DNA of 22,500 bases from Trachelipus rathkii (GCA_015478945.1 JABUQX010032684.1:1-22500), one strand, 5' to 3'. Shown: positions 1 to 8,824, numbered from the stretch's first letter. Notes: generated from the sequence alone by a model not told the origin. A program made the numbers and translations.

Positions 1-115
1 TTGGTAGCGCTTCTCAGTTTCAATTCGGGTGTTTTAACCGTTTCGCATTTATCATAGAAACCCTTTCGCAATTTATTGCGTCCGCTGCAATATATAAATA
101 TATATATATATATAA

Positions 116-215
<100 letters not shown>

Positions 216-473
216 GGTTTCCACGGCACGCCTAAATTGACCTGATTCCAAAATATCTCAATACCAGATCTCACGTTTAGAGGTGTGGACTAAAGGTCTT
301 AAATTTGCCCGAGTGGTGGGTATTCGTATCCTTTCGGTGGCTATATATTTTGATTTATGAACGGAAAGAACTCGAATCGGTGAAGCCGATAAGGTTTGAG
401 GTGGTAAGGAAGTTTAAGGACAGATAAAAAGGGACGGTGGAAAATCGTGGCATGACCACGTGGGCGCAGGTAG

Positions 474-475
<2 letters not shown>

Positions 476-511
<36 letters not shown>
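476..511. repeat. (TG)n microsatellite
   Basis: This is an uninterrupted TG/GT dinucleotide run. Frames through it give only Thr-His repeats. Confidence 0.97.
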
Positions 512-513
<2 letters not shown>

Positions 514-1053
514 CTGGGTGGCTGGGTCGGAAAATATAGTGCGGTTCTCGGAGAATCAATAAAATATTTGGTCTAAGTTTTAATAAAAACGAAGTGTTTT
601 CGTAAAAATATAATACTAAACCTTAATTCTCGTTGTTTCAAGTTAAAATAATAATAATTACAACGTATAAAACGTATGAAAGTACACCTTAGCTATTGGC
701 CTTGCTACTTAGCGGTTCTTTGCTACGAATGCGACGGACTCCGCGGAATTTGTTAAAAAAAAACAAAACAAAAAAACGCGACGATGGCGAAGCCGATGAA
801 TTTGCGATTCATCCCGACGAAAACGACGATTGAAAATTATGACGAAGAATAACAAGACACTTAATAAAAACAAAATAGCGGACCGCATTGTAAACAATAA
901 CTTCAGAAAATTTCAAATCATAAAAAAAAAAAAAATAAATAAATAAAATCGAACATGAAAGTTGAAATATCATCTTGTCAAATGTAAAATTTACTTTCTA
1001 TAGAAGGTAGCTGAGTAAAATTGAATCAAAAAGTTCAAGGTCAGGTAAAAATA
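512..1053. other. AT-rich intergenic stretch, no gene seen
   Basis: Nothing protein-like or RNA-like is recognisable on either strand. It holds a few homopolymer A runs (about 753-775 and 923-948). Short open frames here are chance frames of AT-rich DNA. Confidence 0.6.
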
Positions 1054-1076
1054 CCGTTGGTCAAAATGACCAGCGG
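1054..1076. repeat. Short palindrome with core GGTCAAAATGACC
   Basis: The 13-bp core is self-complementary apart from its centre, and CCG/CGG flanks extend the symmetry. The core closely resembles the palindrome repeated ten times in the large inverted repeat further along. Here it lies just downstream (minus strand) of the hAT-like ORF, possibly in that element's 3' region. Confidence 0.6.
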
Positions 1077-1169
1077 TCAGTCAAGGTCAAAAAGGGGGCG
1101 GAGCTACGTTGTCCAAAATGGCCCTGTTACTACTGTCCTCTGTGATCACAAAAGTTCTAATGGGGAGAT

Positions 1170-1810
1170 TTAGGCTAACTTTTTCTTCTCAAGCATCTGA
1201 ATTTTTGATTCTATAGCGTCTTCTTCTGCCAAAACTTCAGTTTTAACATCTTTCTGCTCTTTAAGTTTATTGATCTGTATGGATAATTTTCTTTTTTCAA
1301 CCTTTTTATTCTCTTCTTCTTTTTGGTTCTGTTTTGACTCTTTGAGATGTTCTTCATATCTACTATGGGCAGCTTTTACATTTGTCAACATTTTTTGAGG
1401 GATAGGAACTTTATGAATACTTTCATGAGATCTTATAGCATTGTGCACTGTTCTTTGTGAAATCAGACTATGTTCTTTCAGATTCTCCACTAAAATTGCT
1501 TTATTTACAGAAAACCCTCCTTCCACTGTCGCATTTCCATGCGAAAATATCAGTCCTAATTTAATAATTTGCCACAATTCCGCATAACATTGATTCCCAG
1601 GTACTATAGAAGAAAAAAAAAACTCATCAAGTCTCTTAAAAGGACAATCCCCATCCATAAATATTTTGAATTTTAATTCAAGGGTAGAATGAGCTTCACT
1701 GCAAAGTAGAGTGTATTGTGCTTTTGCTTTCTCAGCAACAGAATCTGTGATTCGGTTATTGGTGTAACCTCTACGGACAGAATAGGAAGAATAGTAGGTA
1801 ATAGTGAACT
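1170..1810 (-). pseudogene. hAT-like transposase-derived C-terminal exon (fragment)
   Basis: The minus-strand frame stays open from about 1,808 to a TAA at 1,170-1,172, about 212 codons, so it extends upstream of the Met at 1,658. The upstream part includes ITDSVAEKAKAQYTLLCSEA. The middle carries LGLIFSHGNATVEGGFSVNK, which resembles the C-terminal (dimerisation-region) motif of hAT-like transposase-derived proteins of invertebrates, where I recall the consensus as roughly SHGNAxVERGFSxNK. The C-terminus is a Lys/Glu-rich, probably coiled-coil tail. Just upstream on the minus strand is a pyrimidine tract ending in TTTTAG (about 1,809), a plausible splice acceptor, so this may be a last exon. 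No BED zinc finger or catalytic core is present in the window. A CAGGG-type terminus at 2,096 supports a DNA-transposon origin. The family call rests on remembered motif similarity. Confidence 0.6.
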
Positions 1811-1988
1811 AAAAATAGAAAGAAACAGGATAGAAGTAGATTTATGGAATATCGTTCCTCGCCCATCCTTTTCATTCACTTATCAAATACATCTCTCATT
1901 CCACAATTATACAGTAAGGAAAAAAATATATCAAATATATGTAACTTGGTCCATAGATCATTCTTCATATGTTCTGGAATTTTAAAAT

Positions 1989-2096
1989 TTCCCTGCCTTT
2001 TTTGGAATTTCCCTGACTTTCAGCAAATCTTAAAACGTTTCCCTGACCTTCCCTGACTGATTTTTTTCCCTGACTTTCCAGAAAGTGTGAACCCTG
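1989..2096 (-). mobile_element. Terminal region of hAT-like DNA transposon
   Basis: Read on the minus strand the segment begins CAGGGTTCACACTTTC at 2,096 and then repeats GTCAGGGAAA-type units about five times (plus strand CCCTGAC near 2,011, 2,041, 2,051, 2,068; CCCTGCC at 1,991). hAT termini characteristically start CAGGG or similar. The orientation places this as the 5' end of the element carrying the transposase-like exon at 1,170-1,810. I did not find the matching 3' terminus, and the 8-bp target duplication cannot be judged from one end. Confidence 0.55.
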
Positions 2097-2099
2097 AAA

Positions 2100-2566
2100 T
2101 TAGGAAAAGATAAATCTGAAAAATTAGTAAGAGTGTACAGATATCTAAGATGTTAATTAAAATAATTACTAATACTAATAAGCATTTTTGCATTTAAAAA
2201 GGAAATATTTAAAAACGATGAAAAATATGAAAAAATACAGTGCATATTATGCTAATAAATTTCATTATATAAAAAATTTAAAAAAATTTCATTCCTAATG
2301 TTCTATTAAGCAAAAAATTACTTGAATTGTTATAAATGTTAAGGAATTTTTGGTAACAATAAAATTTTCATTTGCATTTCTTTATTTCCACTTAATTAAG
2401 CAAAGATTATCTGACTTAAATTTAAAGAAAAAAACTTTTTTTTTTATATATTTGCTCATTAACCAATTTTCATTTATGGATTATCAAACAGCCAAAAAGC
2501 CAGAGCCAGTTTCATGGTCAAAAGTCCTAAAAGTGGCTTTTTTTAGCTAATTGGCTTTTTGTGCCA
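2100..2566. other. AT-rich intergenic stretch, no gene seen
   Basis: No coding signal is visible on either strand. Near the right edge, AGCCAAAAAGCC (about 2,491-2,502) and GGCTTTTTGTGCC (about 2,553-2,565) form a small inverted repeat abutting the retroposon fragment that starts at about 2,567. Confidence 0.5.
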
Positions 2567-3506
2567 ACCCAGTTTTATCTCTCCTTATCTCTCTTCTCTC
2601 CACCAAAGCCCCCACTAGCTTAATCTTACATAAAACAATATAATGATACGATAATCCCATCCTCAACGCCCTCGCTGATTTAACAATCAGCTACATGCTA
2701 ACCACCTCCTTCTTCACCAACCTAAAGATCAATCAGCACTCACTTCGATACCAGCGGAGTATGCTTGTGAATACTTGTGTTTGAAGTAGTAATCAAACTT
2801 CTCCCCGCAGAAATCTATCATCTTCCTGCCATTCTTAATTTCTCCCGTCACCCTAGAATTACCTGTTATTCCATCCCTTTTTCTATCACCAATCCAAACA
2901 TTTAAGTCGCCCAACCCAATCAATCTGAAGCTCCTACTCATACCATCCAAAACATCATTCAGATTATTCCAGAAAATCGCACTCTCCTGAACATCACCCA
3001 CAGATAGACCGCGTGTTACAACCACATATACCTTGACCTTTTCATATTTAAATTTAACAGTTAGAATTCTAGTACTCACACAAACAAAATCTACCATAGC
3101 TCTGTGCCACAGGTCACTCATCAGAATCGCAACTCCTTCTGTCCCCCTCTCATTCCTCTCCACTCAAGAACACACACACATTTCACACCACTCGTCTTCA
3201 CCGTCTGTTTCAATCACAGCAAGCAAATCAAATTTATCCTTTCTTTATACATCCATCACCTCTTTCCTCTTCCCCTCATCATTTATTCCTCTTGACATCC
3301 CATGATGTACCCAAACGATTCATACAATCTCGCCGAAAGATACAAGGTCGCTTACGGCGATCAAGATCAGGTCCGAGGCATGCATAGGCACACCTAGCAA
3401 GATATAAGTGGGAGTGGGCAGCCAACCCATACTTCGACACGCAGAACATTCGCTGTGAGGATTGTTTCTCCCCACACAGGGATATATTGAAAGATGTCGT
3501 CTGCAA
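2567..3506 (-). mobile_element. RTE-like non-LTR retroposon, endonuclease domain fragment (pseudogene)
   Basis: Minus-strand translation gives a decayed APE-type endonuclease. The start is recognisable as a VGT-LNVRGINDEGKR-like block (present as GTSWDV, then RGINDEGKRKEVMDV after a 1-nt frameshift near 3,295), followed by KFDLLAVIETDGEDEW. After a stop at 3,164-3,166 the frame runs open to 2,729 with GVAILMS, VKVYVVV and GDLNVWIGDRKRDGITG, the conserved GDxN block. Past another frameshift come LVKKEVVSM and LSYHYIVLCKIKLVG. The usual catalytic SDH motif reads SYH here (Asp to Tyr, codon 2,646-2,648). At least three stops or frameshifts are visible. The open frame 3,279-3,506 upstream ends in the same endonuclease start and may be the element's N-terminal region, but I do not recognise it. 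The fragment stops abruptly near 2,567, before any RT. It cannot be the missing 5' part of the RT fragment at 4,648-6,217, because it lies 3' of that fragment on the same strand. Confidence 0.8.
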
Positions 3507-3565
3507 TAGTAATATTAGTGCTTTATGGCCTGTTTGCGATTCGGAGAGTCAACTTCCGTGTAAGA

Positions 3566-3567
<2 letters not shown>

Positions 3568-3599
<32 letters not shown>

Positions 3600-3605
3600 T
3601 ATTTC

Positions 3606-3688
<83 letters not shown>
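3568..3688. repeat. (TA)n microsatellite
   Basis: Two TA runs (3,568-3,598 and about 3,610-3,688) are split by a short CTATTTCATAAA interruption. The right end directly touches the terminus of the mariner-like fragment at 3,689. Confidence 0.97.
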
Positions 3689-3692
<4 letters not shown>

Positions 3693-4120
3693 GTCTCAAA
3701 ATAATTTACTAGCAATTTGAAAGACTATACAAACTTTATTTATGAACATAGTGACTAGTTTAAAGGCTTGAACTATAGAACATGTATTTAAAGTCATGTT
3801 GCAATGTTCAAGTATTGATATACATTGTCCAAGAAACAGCTGATACTTGCGAACCAATGGAATCGCAAACGACATGAAACAGTTCATTTGGAATATCGTG
3901 ACATTTGTCTTTCGATTTCCAATTTCCAATGCATTTATCGTTCTTGGTTTTGAGTGATGAACTCTGTCCTTGAGTTATCCCCATAAAAAGAAGTCCATTG
4001 GTGTGAGATCTGGGGAACGCGCAGGGTATTCAATACTACCCCTACAACACTGCAATACTACTACTTCCTTGTGGCGTTTCCGGTGGTCCTATATAATGTT
4101 AGGCTCGTTTCATTTCATTC
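3689..4120 (-). mobile_element. Tc1/mariner-like transposase, C-terminal fragment (pseudogene)
   Basis: The minus strand encodes RGSIEYPARSPDLTPMDFFL then WG, a stop at 3,975-3,977, then LKDRVHHSKPRTI and a further ~85 residues ending at the stop 3,696-3,698. The SPDLTPxDFFLWGxLKD block is typical of the region around the third catalytic acidic residue (Asp codon at 4,008-4,010) in IS630-Tc1-mariner transposases. The plus-strand edge GGGTGTCTCAAAATAA at 3,689 looks like a terminal inverted repeat end, and it is preceded by TA, the usual target dinucleotide. Everything 5' of the third catalytic block is missing or unreadable (a frame stop near 4,096). The in-frame stop makes it non-functional. 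The exact mariner subfamily (DD34D, DD37D or DD41D) cannot be told without the first two catalytic residues. Confidence 0.8.
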
Positions 4121-4150
4121 CACTAAGACATTATCAAATTAACTAATGAT

Positions 4151-4175
4151 GATATATATATATATATATATATAT
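4151..4175. repeat. (AT)n microsatellite
   Basis: This is a short TA/AT run just beyond the 5' side of the mariner-like fragment; it passes directly into the pyrimidine tract. Confidence 0.9.
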
Positions 4176-4489
4176 TTTTTTCTCTCTTTTTATCTCCGTT
4201 TATGTAATCATATAATCATTTTCTTTTTACATTTTCTTTTCTTTTCTTTTTCTTCTTTTCTTTTTTTCTTTTTCTTTTTCTTTTTCTTTTTCTTTCTTCT
4301 TTTTCTTCTTTTTCTTTTTCTTTTCTTTTTCTTCTTTTTCTTCTTTTTCTTTTCTTTTTCTTTTTCTTTTTTTTCTTTTTCTTTTTCTTCTTTTTTTCTT
4401 CTTTTTCTTTTCTTCTTTTTCTTTTTTTCTTTTTTTTTTTTTTCTTTTTTTCCTTTTTTTCTTTTTTTTTTTTTTTTTTTTTCTTTCCC
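4176..4489. repeat. Polypyrimidine tract (TTTTTC-type), likely expanded retroposon A-tail
   Basis: About 310 bases consist almost entirely of T with interspersed C on the plus strand, so the minus strand is A-rich (AAAAAG-type units). It lies directly 3' of the minus-strand RTE-like element that ends near 4,490, the place expected for its A-rich tail. The long Phe/Ser or Lys/Glu frames across it are composition artefacts. Confidence 0.85.
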
Positions 4490-6217
4490 CAACACAGGGG
4501 GTAAGGTGCGTAACAGAAAAGTAATAGAAGAATATGACGCAAGTCGAAAAAAAGCCCAGCCTTACCGCCCCCTTTATACCTTTTAGTGAGAATTCGTCGC
4601 AGTCAGAAAATCCACCCTAGAGCTTCACGGGACCGCGACGGATCTCACTATGGCATCTCGTCAATGTGTTGTTTATCCCTCGGCCCAGGTGGGTCACAAA
4701 CATATCTCCTCACAAAACCCCGCCATTCACTCCTATTATTTACCTTTCTTCTCGCCTCTGCCAAACTCACATTTCTCTCCTCCAGGTATTCCTTTTCTGA
4801 CTCAATCCACTTTTTCTTCGGTCTTCAAGCCGGTTGATTCCCAGAACACACACCACTATACATCCGCTTAACCATGCGACCATGATTCATCATTTCCACA
4901 TGACGTACTTTCATTTATTCTCTCATTTACCCCTTTCTTCACCCAACACAACTCTCTAATACGTTCATTCTCAATTTTATCAATTCTGCTCACACCTAAC
5001 ACGCCCTTAAGTTTTCCATCTGAACACATTGTACTTTAGATCTATACCTCTTATTCCAGACTATAGTCTCACTACTATACATTAACACAGGTAACAACCT
5101 GTCCTCTTGTAAAACCCTAGCGCGCTCAAGACTGAGTCCGTTTTCATCCACCATATATTTAATTGCACCAGCCACCCTCCTGCTACTATTCACAATTTTC
5201 CTACTACATTCTGCATCATCCGTTCCCTTTTCATCCAGCATATATCCTAAATATTTAAACTCAGACACTTGTTCCAGCTGCTCACCATCTAACATAACGT
5301 CACACCGAGGACCGTCCTCATCACACTCCTGCCATTTTCCACCCCTACCAAATCTCCATCCTCTTCCATTCCCATCATCATCCGCATATAATAGGTAGGG
5401 CACCCTCCACTCTCTTCCATTCTCCATCATACCAATGCCATCCCCTACCACCATCACCTCTAATTCTTTCATAACCCTATCCATATACAAATTGAATTAC
5501 CAAGGGGACATAACACATAGCTGCCTCACTCCTCTATTAATATTAAACCAATCACTTTCTACTCCATTTATTCTTACACAGACTTCAATATCGTCATACG
5601 TTCTGATTCCATGCAGGAAGCTTACCATCAACACCATTTATCACTAACACCTGCCATAGAGCGGCCTATTAATCCTATCATACGCCTGTTGCAATCCATA
5701 AAACCTAAATACAATTTATTTTTCTTCTCCCTCATTTTCTCAATCATTTGTTCCAATATAAAGATCCCCACCACTTCTAAACGCACCATGTTCTTCCCCA
5801 ATCAGTCCCTTCCCTCTTTACTCTCTCGACCATCTGCTTATATTCTTCCCCTAACACTCCAATTAAACTAATTCCACCTAAGATTCACCCACAGTTACCC
5901 CTCCATACCCCCCTTACCTTTTTTATAAGGGTACTATGCTCCTCCAATCCTCGGAACTTCTACCCTCCATAAAACGTTTTATTTACACAAATTCCAAATC
6001 CAATCCAATCACAGTCACGCCTCTGTTTTGATCATTTTTTTTCACCAGTAATTTCAACTTTAACAGCAGATTTACCATTCTTCAACGTTCTCACTCTACT
6101 CATTACCTCCTCCTTACTAATGACCGCATACCCAAAATACCTATTCCTTCCTACACCGTCAAGAGCCACACACACATTCACTATCCCACCTTCCGTTATC
6201 CAGATATTCCCCTCCAT
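4490..6217 (-). mobile_element. RTE-like non-LTR retroposon, reverse transcriptase and 3' end (pseudogene)
   Basis: The minus strand reads from the RT N-terminal block (VRTLKNGKSAVKVEITGE, about 6,110-6,040), through a decayed VPEDW..VPLYKGKG-type block (about 5,970-5,920) and motif A. Motif A is split by a frameshift: FMDC in one frame, then LQQAYDRINRP in the next (about 5,730-5,660). GVRQ..VMSPW-like motif B follows near 5,530, and the catalytic LLYADD motif is intact at 5,377-5,388. The thumb/C-terminal region carries VSEFKYLG, RRVAGAIKYMV and VLMYSSETIVWN. After a frameshift near 5,000 comes RIDKIENERIRELC, and the last block includes RPKKKWIESEKEYLEE and WRGFVRRYVCDPP, with the ORF ending at TAG 4,648-4,650. 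About ten stops or frameshifts are visible, so it is dead. The 3' UTR contains a stem-loop and leads into an A-rich tail. It is 5'-truncated near 6,217, as is common for target-primed insertions. RTE is my best clade guess. Confidence 0.85.
4586..4648. repeat. Imperfect inverted repeat (stem-loop) at the retroposon 3' end
   Basis: GTGAGAATTCGTCGCAGTC at 4,586-4,604 pairs with GACCGCGACGGATCTCAC at 4,631-4,648 (about 16 pairs including G-T pairs and one bulge), around a 26-nt loop. It begins exactly at the stop codon of the RTE-like ORF. It could be an RT-recognition structure in the 3' UTR. Confidence 0.75.
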
Positions 6218-6225
6218 TCATCCAT

Positions 6226-6304
6226 TCCTTCCATTCCACCTTCTTTCCACCTATTCCATTCCATTCCTTCCATTTCCTCTTTTCCCTCCTTCCTTTTATT
6301 CCAT

Positions 6305-6335
<31 letters not shown>
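6226..6335. repeat. TTCCA-rich and (CT)n low-complexity tract
   Basis: Irregular ATTCC/TTCCA units run from about 6,226 to 6,302, followed by an interrupted CT run (6,304-6,333). The tract borders the truncated 5' side of the RT fragment. Confidence 0.85.
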
Positions 6336-6337
<2 letters not shown>

Positions 6338-6374
6338 TTCTTCATATATATAAATATACTCTCGAATTCAAATT

Positions 6375-6376
<2 letters not shown>

Positions 6377-6413
<37 letters not shown>
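6377..6413. repeat. (TA)n microsatellite, SINE tail
   Basis: A TA run begins directly at the 3' end of the minus-strand SINE copy at 6,414, so it probably grew from that element's tail. Confidence 0.95.
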
Positions 6414-6415
<2 letters not shown>

Positions 6416-6572
6416 TATAACATTGCTTCACCGCAATTTAATATTTTACCGCTAAACAAAGAACAATTACAGGAAGGTAAAGAAAACTTGCCTCCTCTGG
6501 GATCAAACCACCGCATGTTGCGACTGAGAGCGATATACTCGACGCTCTACCACTGAGCCATCCTCTAACCAA
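6414..6572 (-). mobile_element. tRNA-derived SINE, copy 1
   Basis: The minus strand begins near GGTTAGAGGA and carries a pol III A box in TGGCTCAGTGGTAGAGCG (plus 6,550-6,560 region) and a B box GGTTTGATCCC (plus 6,499-6,509) about 50 nt downstream. The D-arm can fold, but the acceptor halves do not pair, so it is a tRNA-derived head rather than a tRNA gene. The body ends TAATTGTTCTTTGTTTAGC.., then TTGCGGTGAAGCAATGTTATAG, then (TA)n. Confidence 0.75.
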
Positions 6573-6936
6573 AAAAAAGTTAGATTCAGGAACATCTTTA
6601 AGCGAACGAGCTCCCGTCAAGGCGATATCACCAGGTTTTCACCCTGTCCTTCCCTCGTTCGTAAGATTTTACACTATAACATTGCTTCACCGCAATTTAA
6701 TATTTTACCTCTAAACAAAGAACAATTAAAGCTGGTGCTGAATAACTCCTCTGGGATCGAACCACCGCATGTTGCGACTGAGAACGATATACTCGACGCC
6801 CTACCACTGAGCCATCCTCTAACCCAATGTTATAGTGCAAATCTTACGAACGTGGAAGACAGGGTGAAAACCTGTTAATATCATGGGGAGGCTCGTTTGC
6901 TAAGCTGTTCTGGATGCTTTTTTGGGTTAAGAAGAT
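6557..6936. repeat. Inverted repeat around SINE copy 2
   Basis: The segment 6,557-6,683 read on the minus strand matches 6,824-6,936 on the plus strand: ATGTTATAGTG, then ATCTTACGAACG, ACAGGGTGAAAACCTG, GCTCGTT.GC and TTTTTTGG.TTA occur in the same order in both. The ~140 bases between the arms are SINE copy 2. The outer side of the left arm is the tRNA head of copy 1. Confidence 0.75.
6670..6826 (-). mobile_element. tRNA-derived SINE, copy 2
   Basis: This is a second copy in the same orientation as copy 1. It has the same head with a canonical B box GGTTCGATCCC (plus 6,753-6,763) and A box (plus 6,804-6,814), and the same 3' body ending AAGCAATGTTATAGTG. It differs from copy 1 by a shorter linker (TTATTCAGCACCAGCT in place of the GGCAAG..TTCCTG segment). 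It is flanked on both sides by an inverted repeat. Confidence 0.75.
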
Positions 6937-7020
6937 GAGTAGTAGGAAGGGCATATTGCTCGTGTTGGTCATTTTGACCACAGCAGCCAGGAACCTACCT
7001 GAGGCATTTTTGAGCCCAAT

Positions 7021-7155
7021 TTTTTACCTTAATTTTTTTTTGGGCTTGACCTTTTTTTGGGCCTTGACCTTTTTTTGGGCCCTTTACCTTTTAATTTCAG
7101 ACCTTTTTGGTCCCTAGACCTTTTGGGCCCTAGACCTTTTGAATTCCTAGACCTT
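7021..7155. repeat. TTTTTGGGCC(T)TGACC degenerate tandem repeat (left arm)
   Basis: Units such as TTTTTTGGGCCTTGACC and CCTAGACCTTTTGGGCC are repeated. The mirror copy (AAAGGTCTAGGCCCAAAGG type) is at about 14,900-15,030. Confidence 0.8.
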
Positions 7156-7214
7156 TTTTAGAACCAAATTTTCATTATGCTGGGGTACTTCCATGGAGTC
7201 ATTTTGGCCCACGG

Positions 7215-7390
7215 TATTTGAGAACGGATTTTTGAGAACCCGGATTTTTTTTGAGAACCCGGATTTTTTGAGAACCCGGATTTTTGAGAACCCAAATTTT
7301 TTTGGGGAACCCTAATTTTTTTGAGAACCCTAATTTTTTGAGAGACCTAATTTTTATAGCGAAAGCCCTAATTTTGGCAGCCCTTCAGAA
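7215..7390. repeat. GAGAACCC(GGA/TAA)TTTTTT tandem repeat (left arm)
   Basis: About nine units of 15-19 bp occur. The outer ones read GAGAACCCGGATTTTTT and the inner ones GAGAACCCTAATTTTTT. The same split between CCGGA and CCTAA types is seen in the mirror array at 14,697-14,842. Confidence 0.85.
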
Positions 7391-7488
7391 GTTATAAACA
7401 ATTTGCGTCAGCAACCGTTGTTATTACCACCCTAGTACCGGCAACCCTAATTTTTGGCAACCCTAATTTTTCGTAGCCCTAATTTTTT

Positions 7489-7508
7489 GCAACCCTTCGA
7501 AGGGTTGC
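7489..7508. repeat. Perfect 20-bp palindrome
   Basis: GCAACCCTTCGAAGGGTTGC is fully self-complementary. The mirrored positions in the right arm (about 14,550-14,575 and 14,660-14,690) hold only decayed forms. Confidence 0.9.
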
Positions 7509-8489
7509 GCAAACAGTTGCGTCAGCAACCGTTGTTCGTACCCCCCCTATTTTATGCCCCTAATTTTTTCGACCGTGAGCCATTTTTGCCCACGGTAATT
7601 TCAGCTAACCTTTGGGGGTTTAGCCCTTTTTTGATAATGTAACGTTGTTTGATCCATGATATTTCGGCATTAGCGCGCCTTACCATGGGTCATTTTGACC
7701 CACGGATTTTCTGGCCACTCGTGGCCCACCCGTCACATCTTCGTTTCCTAACGGCGCATGTACATGGACCTACCTAGCGAACACTTACACACGTGTGCGC
7801 GTGCATACCACACTACACTTATACAGACATTCACTGCAGGCACTTATACACATTCACTACATGTGCCGCGGAGCACTTACGTTTACATATACTCACGTAC
7901 AAACCTGCCATTCCTTTGGTCGTCCATGGGTCAATTTTTTTTGCCCACGGTAATTTTTGTCCTTCAGCCTTTAGGGACTTAGCCCTTTTGTGATGTCTTT
8001 GATGTTTTGATCTTGATATTTCGCCTTTGACCTTGCCATATACCATGGGTCAATTTTGACCCACGCTAACTTGATGGCTTTGATGGTTTCCAATCACGTA
8101 AGAAGTATCTGGTGATGTTCTATTAGTGTTCTATGAGTATTAGATGAGTGCCAGGTGGGTGCAGAGTGAGGTGCCAATGAGTTGCCAAGGAGTTGGCAAG
8201 TGGAGTGCGGCGCCAGAGTGGAGTGCCATAATGGCAGTCACAGCCACAAGGTGCCAATTCCACCTCCTTCCGTTACTCCTTCATCCATTCCATTCCTCAG
8301 CCTAAGTTGCTAGTCCTTCCCTAAATTAAATATTTTCTTTCTGCTCCCCATTCCACTATAGCCACCACCTAGACCCTGCACCACCACCAAACACCCACAT
8401 TAAACAGACACCCACATTAAACCATACTCACCCCATTCCACACATCACCCAGATCACCCTTACCTCCACACACTCGATAATTTTCAGTG

Positions 8490-8743
8490 CCTCACTTTGG
8501 TCACCTCAACTTTGGTCACCTCAACTTTGAGTGCCTCAACTTTGATGCACCTCAACTTTGATCACCTCAGCATTAATGCCTCAGCGTTGATGCCTCAATC
8601 AACTTTGATTCCTCAACTTTGAAGGTTCATCTTTGATGACTCATCTTTGATGACGTCATCTTTGATACCGTCTATATTGATGATTCATCTTTGATGAAAT
8701 CATCTTTGATGCCGTCATCTTTGATACTATCTATATTGATGAG
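8490..8743. repeat. 14-bp minisatellite CCTCAACTTTGATG / TCATCTTTGATGA (left arm)
   Basis: About 18 variant units occur. The outer part is of the CCTCAACTTTGATG type and the inner part of the TCATCTTTGATGA type, with occasional CTATATTGATGA units. Each unit contains a short dyad (TCAACTTTGA, or TCATC/GATGA). The mirror array is at 13,231-13,472 with the same subtype order. Confidence 0.9.
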
Positions 8744-8824
8744 AGTTAATATTAATGCATTCCCTAGTTCATAAGCTATCCACCAGGGCGCCGCATGCAC
8801 CCTCCGCGTGAAGATCCACGAACC

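Larger units (their letters stand above)
7191..8065. repeat. Five copies of a ~24-bp palindrome (left arm)
   Basis: Copies are at 7,191-7,214, 7,572-7,596, 7,683-7,705, 7,924-7,950 and 8,043-8,065. The best copy has the core TGGGTCAATTTTGACCCA-like symmetry, flanked by CCA and CG(G). A shorter sixth relative, TGGTCATTTTGACCA, is at 6,966-6,980. Spacings are 381, 111, 241 and 119 bp. Five counterparts occur at mirrored positions in the right arm. Between them lie CTTACAC/ACATTCAC repeats (7,770-7,900) and TTGCGTCAGCAACCGTTGTT duplicated at about 7,404 and 7,521. Confidence 0.85.

Noticed and set aside
3300..3560. Plus-strand C2H2-like zinc finger (RRTFAVRIVSPH)
   Set aside because: Only a weak partial pattern lacking the paired cysteines; the minus-strand frame that leads into the endonuclease start explains the region better.
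4146..4586. Long Phe-rich (plus) and Lys-rich (minus) open frames
   Set aside because: They are products of the polypyrimidine tract, with no non-repetitive protein content.
6495..6570. Possible tRNA gene on the minus strand (also 6,745-6,826 and 15,105-15,175)
   Set aside because: A and B boxes are present, but acceptor halves do not pair and T-stems are only partly paired; all are followed by a shared non-tRNA body, so they are SINE heads.
7215..7490. CCCTAA-containing repeats resembling telomeric or subtelomeric DNA
   Set aside because: Units are irregular, 15-19 bp long, interleaved with CCGGA variants and embedded in a mirrored array; they are not true (TTAGG)n or (TTAGGG)n.
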